This document shows, in pieces, positions 45,351 to 57,874 of a DNA stretch of 64,000 nucleotides; within the stretch, counting starts at the first letter, position 1; the number at the start of each line of letters is the position of its first letter. The translations under genes and the position numbers were made by a program. The notes beneath the pieces were generated by a model. The model saw only the letters and a program-made list of their open reading frames with translations. It ran no database searches and had not been told where the DNA came from. The DNA is from Monodelphis domestica. Its lineage: Eukaryota; Chordata; Mammalia; Didelphimorphia; Didelphidae. The stretch spans positions 12,173,033 to 12,237,032 of the forward strand of contig NC_077235.1 in assembly GCF_027887165.1 (NCBI RefSeq), given 5' to 3'.

Positions 45351-46292
45351 AGCTAATTCCCAAGCTCTAAGGAACAATAAGGAACATTCACAGTTGGTAT
45401 AATGTGAATTTTGTTACTAGCTGTAGGAGACACAGACTCGTAATGCTGGGTTGATGTCTTCTATCTAATGAAGATGAAAGTGGTCTTATATTAACCAGGA
45501 GTATCTAATTAGGAAGAGAACCATTTTGCTTGGAATGTGTAACTGAGGTGTAACGTAGCCTACAGATCTTCAAGTCATTATCCATTCTTCATGGTTCACA
45601 TTGAAATGGACTCCACAGGTAGAAATGACCTCGAATATATCTCTAGCAACCTTTATGCCCTGCCTATAAAACTGAGTACATCAGAGATGTAGATGGTATC
45701 GATATATTCTTCCCAGTGACAATTGTGACATTAGAAAAGAACAAAAGATAAAGAAGTAAAGTGTTTGCTCTGTGGGTTTTAAAGAAGAGGATTTGGTTTT
45801 CTGGACTACGACTTGTGATGCCAAAAGAGTGAATACTTGGTAAAAGACAAAATATATCTTATGATAACCAGGGAGAATGTATTTAGCAAGAGATTTTTTA
45901 AAATACTTTAGACTTAAAAACTACAAGAGTAGAGATAAAAGCATACAGGATAAATTATAAAACTAAATGTGTCAAATTGTTTGCCTTCTCAAGGAAAGAA
46001 GGGAAAGAATTTAAAACTCACAACTTTTAAAATGAATGTTAAATTTTTTTGTTAACATGTAATTGAGAAAAATAAGAGAATAATTATATGTAAAAAAGTA
46101 AACAAAAATAACATGAACAGTAAATCAACCTAAGAATAGAAGCAGTGTGCCACGATTCTCAGAAAAAGAAGTCGTGGGAAGGATATCAGGACTTTTGACC
46201 TTCAATATTCATATTCTAATCCATTTTCTCTTAGCTTTCACCAAGACTTAGTTGAATGCAACTAATGAAAGGAAAGTAATAGTCAAAAGGTA

Positions 46293-46294
46293 TA

Positions 46295-46330
<36 letters not shown>
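46293..46330. repeat. (TG)n microsatellite
   Basis: TATG then about 13 GT units. A second run of about 16 GT units lies at 46631-46662. Confidence 0.9.
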
Positions 46331-46624
46331 ATGTATGTATCACATTCCAAAGAAATAGATATAATAAAAGTGGATGAAAAGTAAAATTATATATGAATAA
46401 GTTTTATTACCTGAAAAGGAAACCCTGAACCAAAAGGTGGCATCGCAATCGAAGACATTTGGGTGAAAGTAAAAGAAGAGAAAAGCAGAAAGCTATTTGT
46501 GGTGGTTTATTATGAACCACCTGATGACCCATGTATATGGAGGATATTGTTATAATACAGACCAAAAAAGTGACAGAGGGATATCTCTTTTCTAATTATA
46601 TATACAACTAGATGAAAAGCTTAC

Positions 46625-46630
<6 letters not shown>

Positions 46631-46662
<32 letters not shown>
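46631..46662. repeat. (GT)n microsatellite
   Basis: About 16 uninterrupted GT units. Confidence 0.9.
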
Positions 46663-46665
<3 letters not shown>

Positions 46666-47139
46666 ACATATGAATAGTGGATATTGGATATGTGTATATA
46701 CATATATAAAATTGAATATGAAAAAGAGATTAGGTAGGATCTCATATTGTCAACTAAATAATGTTTTCTTGATTCCAAGACACATCTTTAAAAGGCCATG
46801 TTTTAAATGTGAGTGTCCTTGTGTTGCTATGGGTCATGGATCACCAATATTTCAAAAGAAGCAAAATTGCAGGTGGCATAATGGCAAATGGAATGATACA
46901 TGATGCATTTAAGTAGGTTGTAGCATATTGCTAGTGATGTCTTATGTGTGAAACAGCATAAAAATCACTATTAGGAACATACATGACTGGAAAGGATATT
47001 GGCCATTTGTATATAAAGAGCACATGGACAGGCCTGGTGATGCAGTGATGTACACAATATATTATAATTACCAGAGAAAGGTCTCCAAATAAGTGTGACT
47101 TTCATCTTTTATGAAGAATTACTAGGAAGACCTAGTCAA

Positions 47140-47490
47140 GGATCATGAAATTTAGAAGGAATTTCGGAGGCCATCTAATCTAATCCATATCTGAAGAAGA
47201 GCATCTCCTCTAACCTCCAACAAATGGTCATCCAACCTTTCATTGAAGACCTCTGTTAAATGGAAGCCACTGCCTCTCAAGGCCACTCCCTCAGCTAGAA
47301 TTTTGATTTAGTCTTTTTATATGGAGACTAAAATTTCCCCCTTGCTGCAACTTCCAGCTAATATTACTATTTCTATCCTCTGAAGCCAAGTGGAATAAGA
47401 CTAAGCCCTCATTAATAATATGCTTTCCTTCTTTCTCATGGCATGCCTTCAAATACTGAACAAGAGTACCCTAAGCTTCTCCTTTCCTAG
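47140..47490 (-). repeat. CR1/L3 relic, reversed
   Basis: GGAATTTCGGAGGCCATCTA, TGGTCATCCAACCTTTCATT, CCTCTGAAGCCAAGTGGAAT and GCCTTCAAATACTGAACAAG follow the reversed CR1/L3 3' end. Confidence 0.7.
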
Positions 47491-47524
47491 TTCCTTTAAA
47501 TGGACATAACCCATTAAGTAAAGT

Positions 47525-47790
47525 CAAGCACTTATTAAGCACTATGTACTAATATGCTCCAGCATGTTCTAAGAACTAAGTCCCAGGGGATGAGAGGGAC
47601 AATGTTAAAAAGAAAAGCAAAAAAGAGTCCTTGTTTTCAAGAAGCTTATAGTTTAATGGGAAAGGAACTATACAAAGAACAATATCTACAGGATAAATTG
47701 GGGATAAACAGTAGAATAAAGGGCATCAAATTAAAGAGAGCTGGGAATGGCTGTTCCTTGGGTATGCTCGGAATGAACCATTATCTAGTC
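47525..47790 (-). repeat. L2 relic, reversed
   Basis: AAGCACTTATTAAGCACTAT, GAGTCCTTGTTTTCAAGAAG and CTTATAGTTTAATGGGAAAG are the reversed L2 3' end. The 125-codon frame at 47554-47931 lies on it and is not a gene. Confidence 0.65.
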
Positions 47791-48535
47791 TATATCTTGA
47801 CATCTTTTATACATGAAAAGTGCAAGAGGGAAGGGTTGCTTGCACATAGCGAGAAGACATTTTTGATCTGCAGTGGTGAGGGTAGAACCCATGTCCATGA
47901 GATCATGGATCTACTCAAAATATTGACATAATTTTAAGAATTGATTCTCTTGTAAGTAAGAGCAGTGCTTATATTCCTAACAGTATCATCTCTCAGAAAA
48001 TAAGTAGCAACAAAGCATATTATTTGGTGCAATAGAAAAAAAATGTAACTTAAAAGGCAGTAACCATGCCATCTTAGAGCTTGTAATAGCCATGGAAGGA
48101 TCTACTTGGCAGAGTCAGACACAGGCTTATAGGTCTTACAAAAATGGAGTTCAGGAAGTTCAGATAAAATATGAGCATCGTCCTGTGGCCAAAGACTCTC
48201 AAAGGCACAAGATTAATGAGAAATGTGGAAGATGCAATCAACTATCCAGATCTCACATAAAAAAGACTGGGTTGGGAAAAGGTAACATCTAAAAAGATTG
48301 TTGTGTCTACATTAGGAACTCTCTAATGCACTCAGATTTTAAAAGCATTTTTTCAAAAGATGGAATCATAGGCATATAACCAAGAAAGACTACAAAAATG
48401 GTGCCATAAGGCTAAATCTGAGGCCTGTAAAAGTGTTAAAAGACCTCAAAATGGGTTTTTTTAAAAGAAAAACTATTTTCCAGTAATAACAAGGAAGCTT
48501 GAGGATAATGTTGAGAAGTAATGGTATCAGAGAGG
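47791..48535. other. No recognised feature
   Basis: No repeat or supported frame seen. Confidence 0.4.
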
Positions 48536-48539
48536 CTTT

Positions 48540-49015
48540 TAGACATGTATATGAACCTTGCTAGAACTTCTTCAACAAGTAGCCACCTAATCTTTATTTG
48601 AAAACCCTCAATGAAGAGGGACTGGCCCATCCCTCTTTGTATAGCATTCATAGTTAGGACTTGTTTCCTTACACCAAGACTAAATTAGACTCTTGAGTTT
48701 CCTCTCCCTACTCTTAGCTGTACTTTCAGGAGCTGAGATAAACAGATCTATCTTTTCATCAGTATGTCAAATCTTCAAATGCTAGAATATAGCTCTCATT
48801 CTTTCTCCCTTTCTAAAACATGATGCTTAGAATTAAATATAATATTATAGGTGTGGTCTGATCTATTCACTGCAGTAAAGCTATCACTCCCATCATTCTG
48901 GACAGGATACCTCTTTTAATGTATTCCAGAATCACCTTCACTTTTTATACTATCATGTAATATTGTTGGCTCATACTGAGATTACACTTTACTAAAAATC
49001 AAGATCTCTTTTACC
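48540..49015 (-). repeat. CR1/L3 relic, reversed
   Basis: ACTTGTTTCCTTACACCAAG, TAGGTGTGGTCTGATC, TATCACTCCCATCATTCTGG and TTGTTGGCTCATACTGAGAT keep CR1/L3 order, reversed. Confidence 0.75.
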
Positions 49016-49079
49016 AAAAAAAAAGTTATGGAATCACACCATCATTATCCTATACTTGTAAAGTGGGTTTTTTTAAAAA

Positions 49080-50492
49080 TAGAAGTGTAATCCCAACTTT
49101 GGGGTCAAGAACTCACTACTTGACTAAAATTGCTGGGGAAACTGGAAAACAATATGACAGAAAGTAAGTATAGATTAGTATCTCACACCCTATAGCAACA
49201 TAAGGTCAGAAGGGGTATATAATTATGATATAGAGGGTAATACTATAAGTAAAATTAGAGGAACATAGAATAGCAAATAGGGGGAATATAGAATAGTTTA
49301 CCTGTCAGATCTATGGATAAGGGGAGAAAGTTACAGAAAACATTAAGAAATATAAAACTAATAATTTTGATTGTATTAAACATAAAAAATTTTGTACTAA
49401 CAAAACCAATGTAACCAAGATTAGAATAGATACAATAAGCTCCCAGAGGGAGTGATTTACAGCAAATTTCTCTGATGAAGACCTTGTTTTTCAAATATAT
49501 AAAGAACTGATCAAATTAATAAGAATGCAAGTCATTCCCCAATTGACAAATGGTCAAAGCATATGAACAGGCAGCTTTCAATTGAAGAAATCAAAACTAT
49601 CTATGGTCATTTGAAAAAATGTTCTAAATCACTATTGTTTGGAGAAATAGAAATTAAAACAACTTTGAGGTACTCTCTATCATATTGGCTGATATGAAAG
49701 TAAAAGAAAGTAATAAATTTTGGATGGGGTATGACAAAATTGAGACACTAATGAATCAGTGAAGTTACGAACTGATCCCACCATTCTGGAGGACAATTTG
49801 GAACTATGACAAAAGTGCTATAAAATTGTGAATATCTTCTGATCCAGTAATGCCATTACTAGGTCTGTATCCCAAAGAGATAAAAAGGGGAGGAAGATAT
49901 ATTTGTACAAAAATATTTATAGCAGTTCTTTTTGTGGTGACAAAGAATTGGAAATTGAGAGGCTGTCTACTAATTGGGGAATGGCTGGGCAAATTATGGT
50001 TTATGATTGTGATGGAATGCTATTGTGCCACAAGAAATGATGAGCAAGATGATTTCACAAAATATGAAAAGACTCACATGAACTGATGCACAGTGACGTA
50101 AGCAGAACCAAGACACCATTGTACAAAGTAACAGCAATATTATACAGTGATCCACTATGAAAGACTTAGCTATTCTCAACAATGCAATGATCTAAGATAC
50201 TTCTCAAAGACTTGTGACAAAGAATGCTATGCTCAGAGAAAACTGATGGCATCTGAATGCATATCAAAGCATACTAATTTTCACTGTTTTAGTTGTGTGT
50301 TTTTATTTTTGGTTTTTAGTTTTATATGAATATTCTCTCACAACATGACCAATATGGAAAGATGCTTTGTATGATTATATATGTACAGCCCAGATAAAAT
50401 TGATTATCATTTCAGGGATGATGGAGGAATGGAAAAGAGGGAGACAATTTGGATCTTAAAATTTCTGAAATCATATTGTAGAAATTGTTATT
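49080..50492 (+). mobile_element. Older L1 3' region, 5'-truncated
   Basis: It reads in plus sense through the ORF2 C-terminal region (ATCCCACCATTCTGGAGGAC near 49775; frame 49850-50086 gives LLGLYPKEI). It ends in the older 3'UTR type (AATATTCTCTCACAACATGACC; GGGAGACAATTTGGATC). A tiny L1 insertion lies in its tail at 50506-50612. Confidence 0.85.
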
Positions 50493-50505
50493 AAATGTAA
50501 TTGGG
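50493..50505. repeat. Target-site duplication, left copy
   Basis: AAATGTAATTGGG, repeated exactly at 50613-50625. Confidence 0.9.
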
Positions 50506-50612
50506 TACACGTTGGCTATGGGAGAGGGATTGGGGGAGGGCAGGGAAAGAATATGAATCTTGTAGCCATGGAAAAATATTCTAAATTAATTAAATAAATT
50601 TTTCAAAGATAA
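50506..50612 (+). mobile_element. Very short L1 insertion (107 bp)
   Basis: Only the last ~100 bases of the younger-type L1 3'UTR: CGTTGGCTATGGGAGAGGG, TGTAGCCATGGAAAAATATTC, AATTAATTAAATAAA and a short A-rich tail. Perfect 13-bp TSDs. It sits within the older L1's tail, a clear relative-age marker for the two L1 types. Confidence 0.9.
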
Positions 50613-50954
50613 AAATGTAATTGGGAAATATTAAAAAATATATGAGTATAGGGTTACTTATCTCTACTAGATTTCTTGTTATTAGATTCTTCTTATTGTT
50701 TGTGTTTTCCAAGTATTATTTAGAAACTGGCTTTCTCATCCAGACTCTAAGCTATTACCCCACAGCTTAATATTATCTTAAAATTTTGTAATTTGGCCAT
50801 CTGTGCCTTTATTGTGATGACATTTTTAACTGCCTAGGGCCAAGAACATATTTCTTTGAGCATTCAACTGGAGATCTCCTTCCAAATGAACATCACTACT
50901 ACTCTGTGTATCTGATTATTAACCTTTGCTGGTTTTGCCAAACTATTTGCTCTT

Positions 50955-51203
50955 GGCAGCTAGGTGGCACAGTGGATAGAGTGCCAGGTCTGGAGACAGG
51001 AAGACCCAAGTTCAAATTTAGCTTCAGACACTTACTAGCTTTGTGACCCTAGAAAATCACTTCACCCTGTTTGTCTTAGTTTCTTTATCAGTAAAATGCA
51101 TTGAAGAAGGAAGTGTCAAACTACATCAGTATCTTTGCCAAGAAAAACCCAAATGGGGTCGCCAAGAGTCAGACACAAGTGAAACAACTCAGCAAGTGCA
51201 ATA
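50955..51203 (+). mobile_element. Mar-1-like CORE-SINE (RTE/BovB-type tail)
   Basis: A full copy: GGCAGCTAGGTGGCACAGTG (A-box region), CCCAAGTTCAAATTTAGC (B-box region), CORE (GCTTTGTGACCCTAG), TCAGTATCTTTGCCAAG, ATGGGGTCGCCAAGAGTCAG. It is inverted relative to the copy at 51400-51607. Confidence 0.85.
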
Positions 51204-51399
51204 AAATTATATTGGCCACGTCTTTCCATCTTACCCATAAGCTTCGATTTGAGATTGACCAATACTTTGCTGTAATCTTGGTGTCTCTTATCAACTGTAT
51301 TCCCCTGATCTGCTTGTCTTATAAATTGGAATATATGAGGTTAGTCTAGCATGAACTGATCTAAGTGTGTGTTTAATCAATTTTAGTAGGGCTGACTAT

Positions 51400-51607
51400 T
51401 CATGATCCATTTTAGTGTTTTCTTGGCAAAGATACTGGAGTGTTTTACCATTTCCTTCTCTGGCCCATTTTACTAATGAGGAAACTGAGATAACCAAGGC
51501 CAAGTGACCCAGCATCACACATCTAGTAAATGTCTGAGTTCAGATTTGCATTCAAGTCTTCATGACTCTAAGTGTGTCCCTCTATATACTATGCCACCTA
51601 GTTGCCC
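51400..51607 (-). mobile_element. Mar-1-like CORE-SINE, reversed
   Basis: CTTGGCAAAGATACTGGAG, CATTTTACTAATGAGGAAAC, CATCACACATCTAGTAAATG and ATGCCACCTAGTTGCCC are the reverse of the SINE at 50955-51203. The two arms lie about 200 bases apart. Confidence 0.85.
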
Positions 51608-52323
51608 CTCTTCTCTTTCTAGATGACAGGTTCAAATATCACTATCTTAGACTAAATAGTTTAAATTTGGATAACAAAGAATCAGATACCAAAATAGTCA
51701 AGGAGCACTGGAGATATCCCTAGGTGCTTTAAATGAGTTCAAATGTCACAACTCAGGTGAAGTAAAGCCTCATGTACAAAAAAAGTGCTTGTAGCAGTAG
51801 ATTGTTGATAGGAAACACTGGCAATAACTTTTAGGAATCATGGAGGATGGAAGAAGTCTTAGAAGAACTGAGATGGCCAACTGGCATTCCAGTTTTTAGA
51901 AAACAAAAAAGGTAGATTCTAGAATCTCTATAGATCATTTAGAATGATATTGATTCCAGAGTAAAAAGCCAGAACTGATGTCTTATGAGCTTTTAAAAAG
52001 AGAAGCATTAATCATTAGAAGCAACTCTTGCCAAACATAACCTCATTTTCTTTTGTGATCAGATTACTAGACTAATAGAGCAGAGGAATGATACAGATGT
52101 AAGATATGATTTCAATAAGGCATTTTGTAGGTTGTCTCATGCTACTCATGAATGAGACAGAGCACTGTGATCAGAATGGTGGAATGGTTGAGTGTATATA
52201 TATATGGGTGTATATAGCTGGTTGAATGTCAGTACTGAGAAGATTGGCTGACAGATTGATGACAACCTGGAATTGCTCTTGGCCTATGCCACATCACTCT
52301 CCCTGTCCTTGGTTTGCTTGTTT
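51608..52323. other. No recognised feature
   Basis: Unique-looking DNA up to the L1 TSD. A short TATATATA run lies at 52194-52206. Confidence 0.4.
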
Positions 52324-52334
52324 AATATTTTCAG
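52324..52334. repeat. Target-site duplication, left copy
   Basis: AATATTTTCAG, repeated at 59327-59337 after the L1 tail. Confidence 0.8.
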
Positions 52335-52348
52335 TGGCCTAGGGAGTC

Positions 52349-52359
52349 AAGATGGTGGC
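52349..52359 (+). promoter_or_regulatory. YY1-like site in the L1 5'UTR
   Basis: CAAGATGGTGG starts 15 bases after the L1 5' end. The minus-strand L1 at 3804 has TAAGATGGC at the matching place. In human L1, YY1 at such a site directs accurate transcription start. Confidence 0.45.
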
Positions 52360-52998
52360 ATAGAGGCAGTGAAAGTTCAGACTTCTGAAAACCCTTCTTT
52401 ACCAATTAAAAACAAAATGCTCCTAAGAGACTGAAAACCAAATCTAACAACAGGACAGAGCTAAGGAACCCTCCTGTAGGACTCAAAAGGTACACCCCCA
52501 AAAATCCTGAATTCGAGAACACTCAGATTTAAGGGGAAGGAAGGTCCCAGGACCCCTCCCCCACCCAAAGTACTGAGCCTCCAGCAGTGGCTGGAATCTC
52601 TGGGCAGGCAAGGGCACTAGTCTGGAGGAAGTACCTTGCAGGCAAAGCTGTGCCAGGCTCAGGGATCTGAACACAGGCGGCTGGGAGGCAGCTCAAGAAG
52701 CAAAGAAGAGTCAGCCTAGTCTCAGCAGCAGAGACACTCCACATTGCCCCCCCTTTCCCAAGGTTTTGGCCTCAGGGCACATCCAGTACTGCAAGTTCAA
52801 CTCAACTGGGCTTAATCTCATCAAGATTTCAGAGGGAAGGGAAGCTCAAGCTCCAACACTCCTCTCCCACAAACTGCTCTGAATGCCTTGCTAAGCTCCA
52901 AGGATGAAGGCTGACAGAAAAGCACAACCCACAGATCCAGCGCACAATGAGAGGAGCAAGAGTGCAGGCAACTACAGGGGGGGAAAGAAGGGACGAAT

Positions 52999-54117
52999 AT
53001 GAGCAAACAACAGAAAAGGGAAAAAGAAATTACAATGAGCAGCCTCTATCCATGCAATGAACAAACAGCATATGGAACAGAGGAGTATCAAGGAACACAA
53101 AGCAGAAACACAGAAACTCCAGTGAATTGGATGCAGGTTTTGGAAGAACTTAAAATACAATTCAAAACATAAGAGAGGCCTGAAGATAACTGGGAAAAGA
53201 ACTTAAAAATCAAGATAAGTCATCTGGCACTGGAACTAAAATATGAAAATAGTGTCTTGAAAGCCGAAATTAATCATCTTGAAAATGAGACAAAGGAGAA
53301 GAAGGGTGAGGCAAAGAAAATGAAAAATGAAGCAAAGGAGATGAAAGATGACCTCCAAAGAAAATCAGAACAGACAGAGAAGGATGAAATTCAATCTTTA
53401 AAAACAAGAATACAGCAATTAGAAACAAGCAACTTCAAAAGGCAACAGGAAACTATATAACAAAATCAAAAAATGAAAAATAGAGGAAACTATGAAAAAT
53501 CTCATTCACAAAAAAAGATTTAGAAAATCTTTTGAGGAGAGACAACTTAAGAATCATTGGTCTACCAGAATACCATGACAAAAGAAAAAGCCTAGATATC
53601 ATCCTATAGGAAATTATCCAAGAAAACTGCCCCAAAATTCTAGATCAGGAGGGAAAAGTGTAAATTGAAAGAATCCACAGATCACCTCCTTTACTTAGTT
53701 GCCAACAGACAACACCCAGGAATGTTACAACCAAATTCAAGAACTACCAGACCAAGGAAAAAATGTTAAAAGCTAAGAAGAAATCATTCAGATACTATGG
53801 AACTACAGTTAGGATAACACAGGATCTGGCTGCATCTACACTGTATGATATTCCAGAAAGCAAGGGAACTAGGTCTACAACCAAGGATCAACTACCCAGC
53901 AAAACTGACTATAATCTCACAGGGAAAAGTGTGGTCATTTAATAAAATAGAAGTCCAAGCATTTGTAAAGAAAATATCATACCTTAACAGAAATTTTATG
54001 CCCAAACACAGAAGTCAAGAGAATCATCAAAAGGTAATTAAGAAAGGGGAAAAAAACAAAAACAAAATAAAACAAAACAAACAAACTTTTCTTAAGGGAC
54101 TCCATGAGTTAAAATGA
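52999..54117 (+). pseudogene. L1 ORF1 remnant
   Basis: The ATG at 52999 begins a frame (MSKQQK) that holds through the whole region but is interrupted by stops near 53169 and at 53458, among others. Residues from about 87 on form a Lys/Glu-rich coiled coil (53257-53460, heptad-like; NEAKEMKDDLQRK). The C-terminal RNA-binding part is at 53540-54000 (NLRIIGLPE; FQKARELGLQPRIN). The reading frame of the N-terminal, coiled-coil and C-terminal parts is the same, so point stops rather than frameshifts dominate. Expected length is about 372 codons. Confidence 0.8.
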
Positions 54118-54249
54118 TATGTTTACCTACAAGAAAACAGGATATTGGTAACTCTTAAAAATTGTTATTATCACCTGGGTAGCTAGAAGAATTATACTTG
54201 GAGGGAACAATGACAAACTGTATAGGCTGAAATGGGAAGACATAAATAA

Positions 54250-54284
<35 letters not shown>

Positions 54285-54747
54285 TATAAACACACATAAT
54301 GAGAGTTTAGAAGAGGTTAATATTAATATAAATGGGAAAAGAAACAAAATGGGGTAAATTTATATGTCACAAAGAAGCACATGGTGGGAAGGGGGAGAGA
54401 ATATCAATATACTGGAAGGGTAAAGAGGTTGGAGATAGGAAATCCTCAATCCTTATGTGCATTGAAATTGACTGAAAGAGGGGAAAAAATCAAATACACT
54501 GGGAAAGAGGATTAATTTGTGTCCTATAGGGAAGTAGAAGGGTAACAAATGAACTAGTAGGGAGGGAAGCAATACAAGGGAAGGAGAGTGTGGGGGTAGT
54601 TTAAAAAGACTGTAAAGAAAATAATTGGGGAATAAGAAGGGAGTTGGGTAGACAGGGAAGTAAAATAAGGGTGGGAATTAGGGGGACTGATTAAAAAAAC
54701 ACTAGTGTAGGAGGAAATAGTGAAAGAAGAAAAGGCAGGATTAGGAA
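54118..54747 (+). other. L1 inter-ORF spacer
   Basis: Purine-rich, about 630 bases, with a (TA)n run at 54248-54290 and GGGAAGGGGGAGAGAATA at 54388. The same spacer appears reversed at 1580-2060 and 16170-16645. Its length is unusual next to the short spacer of human L1. Confidence 0.75.
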
Positions 54748-57700
54748 TGGAAATCAAAATGCTGGGAAATACACAACTGGTAATTATAATTCTGAATGTG
54801 AATGGAATGAACTCACCCATAAAATGCAAGGGAATAACCAAGTGGATTAGAAACCAAAACCCTACCCTGTGCTGTCTACAAGAAACACACATGAGGAAGT
54901 TAGATACGCATAGGGTGAAAGTAAAAGGATGGAGCCATATCTCTTGGGGATCAACTGATAAAAAGAAGGCAGGAGTCTAATCACGATATCTGACAAATCC
55001 CAAGTAAAAATAGATATAGTCAAAAGAGAAAGGGAAGGTAATTACATCATGATAAAAGGCAGTATAGAGAATGAGGAAATATCAGTACTCAACATGTATA
55101 CAACAAATAGCATAGCATCCAGATTTCTAACGGAGAAACTAGTGGACCTCAAGGATGAAATAGATAGAAAAATTATACTAGTGGAAGACCTGAACCTTCC
55201 TCTATCAGAATTACATGAAACAAACCAAAAAGTAAATAACAAAGAGGTAAGAGAAGCGAATAAATCTTAGAAATATTATTTAGTAGATATGTGGAAAAAA
55301 ATAAATAGGGACAAAAAGGAATAAACCTTCTTTTCTGCAGCACATGGTACATTCACAAAGACTGACCTAGTACTAGGGCATAAAAACATTACGAACAAGT
55401 AAAAAAAAGCAGAAATAATAAATGCAACTATTTCAGATCACAATGCAATGAAAATACTAATTAGTAAGGGTACATGGAGAGGCAAATCAAAAATTAATTG
55501 GAAATTAAACAATACAATTCTCCAAATTTGGTTAATTTAAGAACAAATCATAGAAACAGTTATTAATTCCATTGAAGAAAATGACAATGATGAGACATCC
55601 TTTCAAAATCTATGGGATGCAGCCAAAGCAGTACTCAAGGAGAAATTTATATGCTTGAGTTCATATATTAACAAATTAGGGAGGGCAGAGATATCAATGA
55701 ATTGGGCATGCAAATTAAAAAACTAGAAAGTGAACAAATTAAAAATCCTCAGATGAAGACTGAATTAGATATCCTAAAAATCAAAGGCTAAATTAATAAA
55801 ATTGAAAGGCAAAGAACTATTGATTTAATAAATAAGACTAGAAGCTGGTACTTTGAAAAAACAAAATAGACAAAGTACTAGTCAGTCTAATTAAAAAAGG
55901 AAAGAAGAAAACCAAATTGACAGTATCTAAGATGAAAAGGGAGACCTCACCTCTAATGAAGAGGAAATTAAGACTTTGATTAAAATTAATGTGCCCAATT
56001 ATATGGCAACAAATATGGCAATCTAGGAGATAGGGATGAGTATTTACAAAAATAGAAACTGTCTGGACTAACAAAGAAAGAAATAGACTACCTAAATAAC
56101 CCCATATCAGAACAAGAAATTGAACAAGCCATCAAAGAACGCCCTAAGAAAAAGTCCCCACATCCAGATGGATTCACAAATGTATTCTATCCAACATTAA
56201 AAGAACAACTAATCCCAATATTATACAAACTAAATGACAGAATAAGTAAAGGAGTTCTACCAAATTCCTTTTATGGCACAAATATGGTACTGATTCTAAA
56301 ACCAGGCAGGTCAAAAACAGAAAGAAAACTACAGACCAATCTCCATAGTGAACATAGATGCAAAAATCTTAAATAGGATACTAACAAAAAGACTACAGCA
56401 AGTGATCACGAGGATTATTCACTATGATCAGGTGGGATTTATACCAGGAATGCAAGGATGGTTCAATATTAGGAAAACCATCCATATAATTGACCATATT
56501 AACAAGCAAACCAACAAAAACCACATGATTCTCTCAATAGATGCAGAAAAAAAGCTTTTGACAAAATACAATACTCATTACTATCGAAAACAATAGAAAG
56601 TATTTGAATAGAATGGCCTTTCCAAAAATAATAAATAGTATATATCTAAAACCATCAGCCAACATCATCTGCAATGGGGATAAACTAGATGCATTCCCAA
56701 TAAGATCAGGAGTGAAACAAGGATGCCCATTATCACCTCTATTATTCAAATTGTACTAGAAACAGTAGCAGTATCAATTAGAGAAGAAAAATAAATTGAA
56801 GTTATTAAAATAGGCAATGAGAAGACCAAGTTATTACTCTTTGCAGATGATATGATGGTCTACTTAAAGATTCCTAGAGAATTAACTAAAGTGCTAGTCG
56901 AAATAATCATCAACTTTAGCAAAGTTGCAGGATACAAAATAAACTCACACAAGTCTTCAGCATTTCTATATATCTCCAACACATCTCAGCAGCAGGAATT
57001 AGAAAGAGAAATTCCATTCAAAATCACCCTAGACAATATAAAATACTTAGGAATCTATCTGCCAAGACAAACACAGGACCTATATGAACACAACTACAAA
57101 ACACTCTCCCCACAATTAAAACTTGATTGAAACAATTGGAAAAACATTGATTGCTCATGGGTAAGACGAGCTAATATAATACAAATGACCATCCTACCCA
57201 AACTTATTTATATATTTAGTGCCATACCCATTGAACTACCAAAAAACTTTTTTACTGAAATGAAAAAAACATAACAAAGTTCATTTGGAAGAACAAAAGA
57301 TCAAGGATATCCAGGGAAACAATGAAAAAAATGCAAAAGAAGGAGGCCTTTCAGTCCCAGATCTCAAACTATGTTATAAAGCAGTGGTCATCAAAACAAT
57401 CTGGTACTGGCTAAGAGACAGAAAGGAGGAGCAGTGCAATAGACTTGGGGTAAGTGATCTCAGCAAGACAGTCTATGACAAGCCCAAAGATCCCAGCTTT
57501 TGGGACCAAAATCCACTATTTGATGAAACTGCTTGGAAAATTAGAAGTTAATATGGGAGAGATTACATTTGTATCAACATCTCACACCCCACACCAAGAT
57601 CAACTCAGAATGAGTGAATTACTTGAATATAAAGAAAGAAACTATAAGTAAATTAGGTGAACACATAATATACATGTCAGATCTTTGGGAATGGAAATAT

Positions 57701-57859
57701 TTTAAAACCAAACAAGAGCTAGAAAAAATCATGTAAAATAAATAATTTTTATTACATCAAATTAAAAAAGTATTGTACAAACAAAACCAATGCAACCAAA
57801 AATAGAAGGAAAACAACAAATTGGGGGAAATATTCATAATAAACACCTCTGACAAAGGT

Positions 57860-57874
57860 CTAATAACTCAAATT
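57860..57874. repeat. Nested-insertion TSD, left copy
   Basis: CTAATAACTCAAATT matches CTAATTACTTAAATT at 58303-58317 in 13 of 15 positions. Both lie in ORF2 of the host L1. Confidence 0.8.

Larger units (their letters stand above)
45351..47139. other. No gene or dispersed repeat recognised
   Basis: AT-rich DNA containing two (TG)n runs, at 46293-46330 and 46631-46662. I recognise nothing else. Confidence 0.4.

Noticed and set aside
47554..47931. 125-codon open frame as a small gene
   Set aside because: It lies on a reversed L2 relic and has no recognisable motif.
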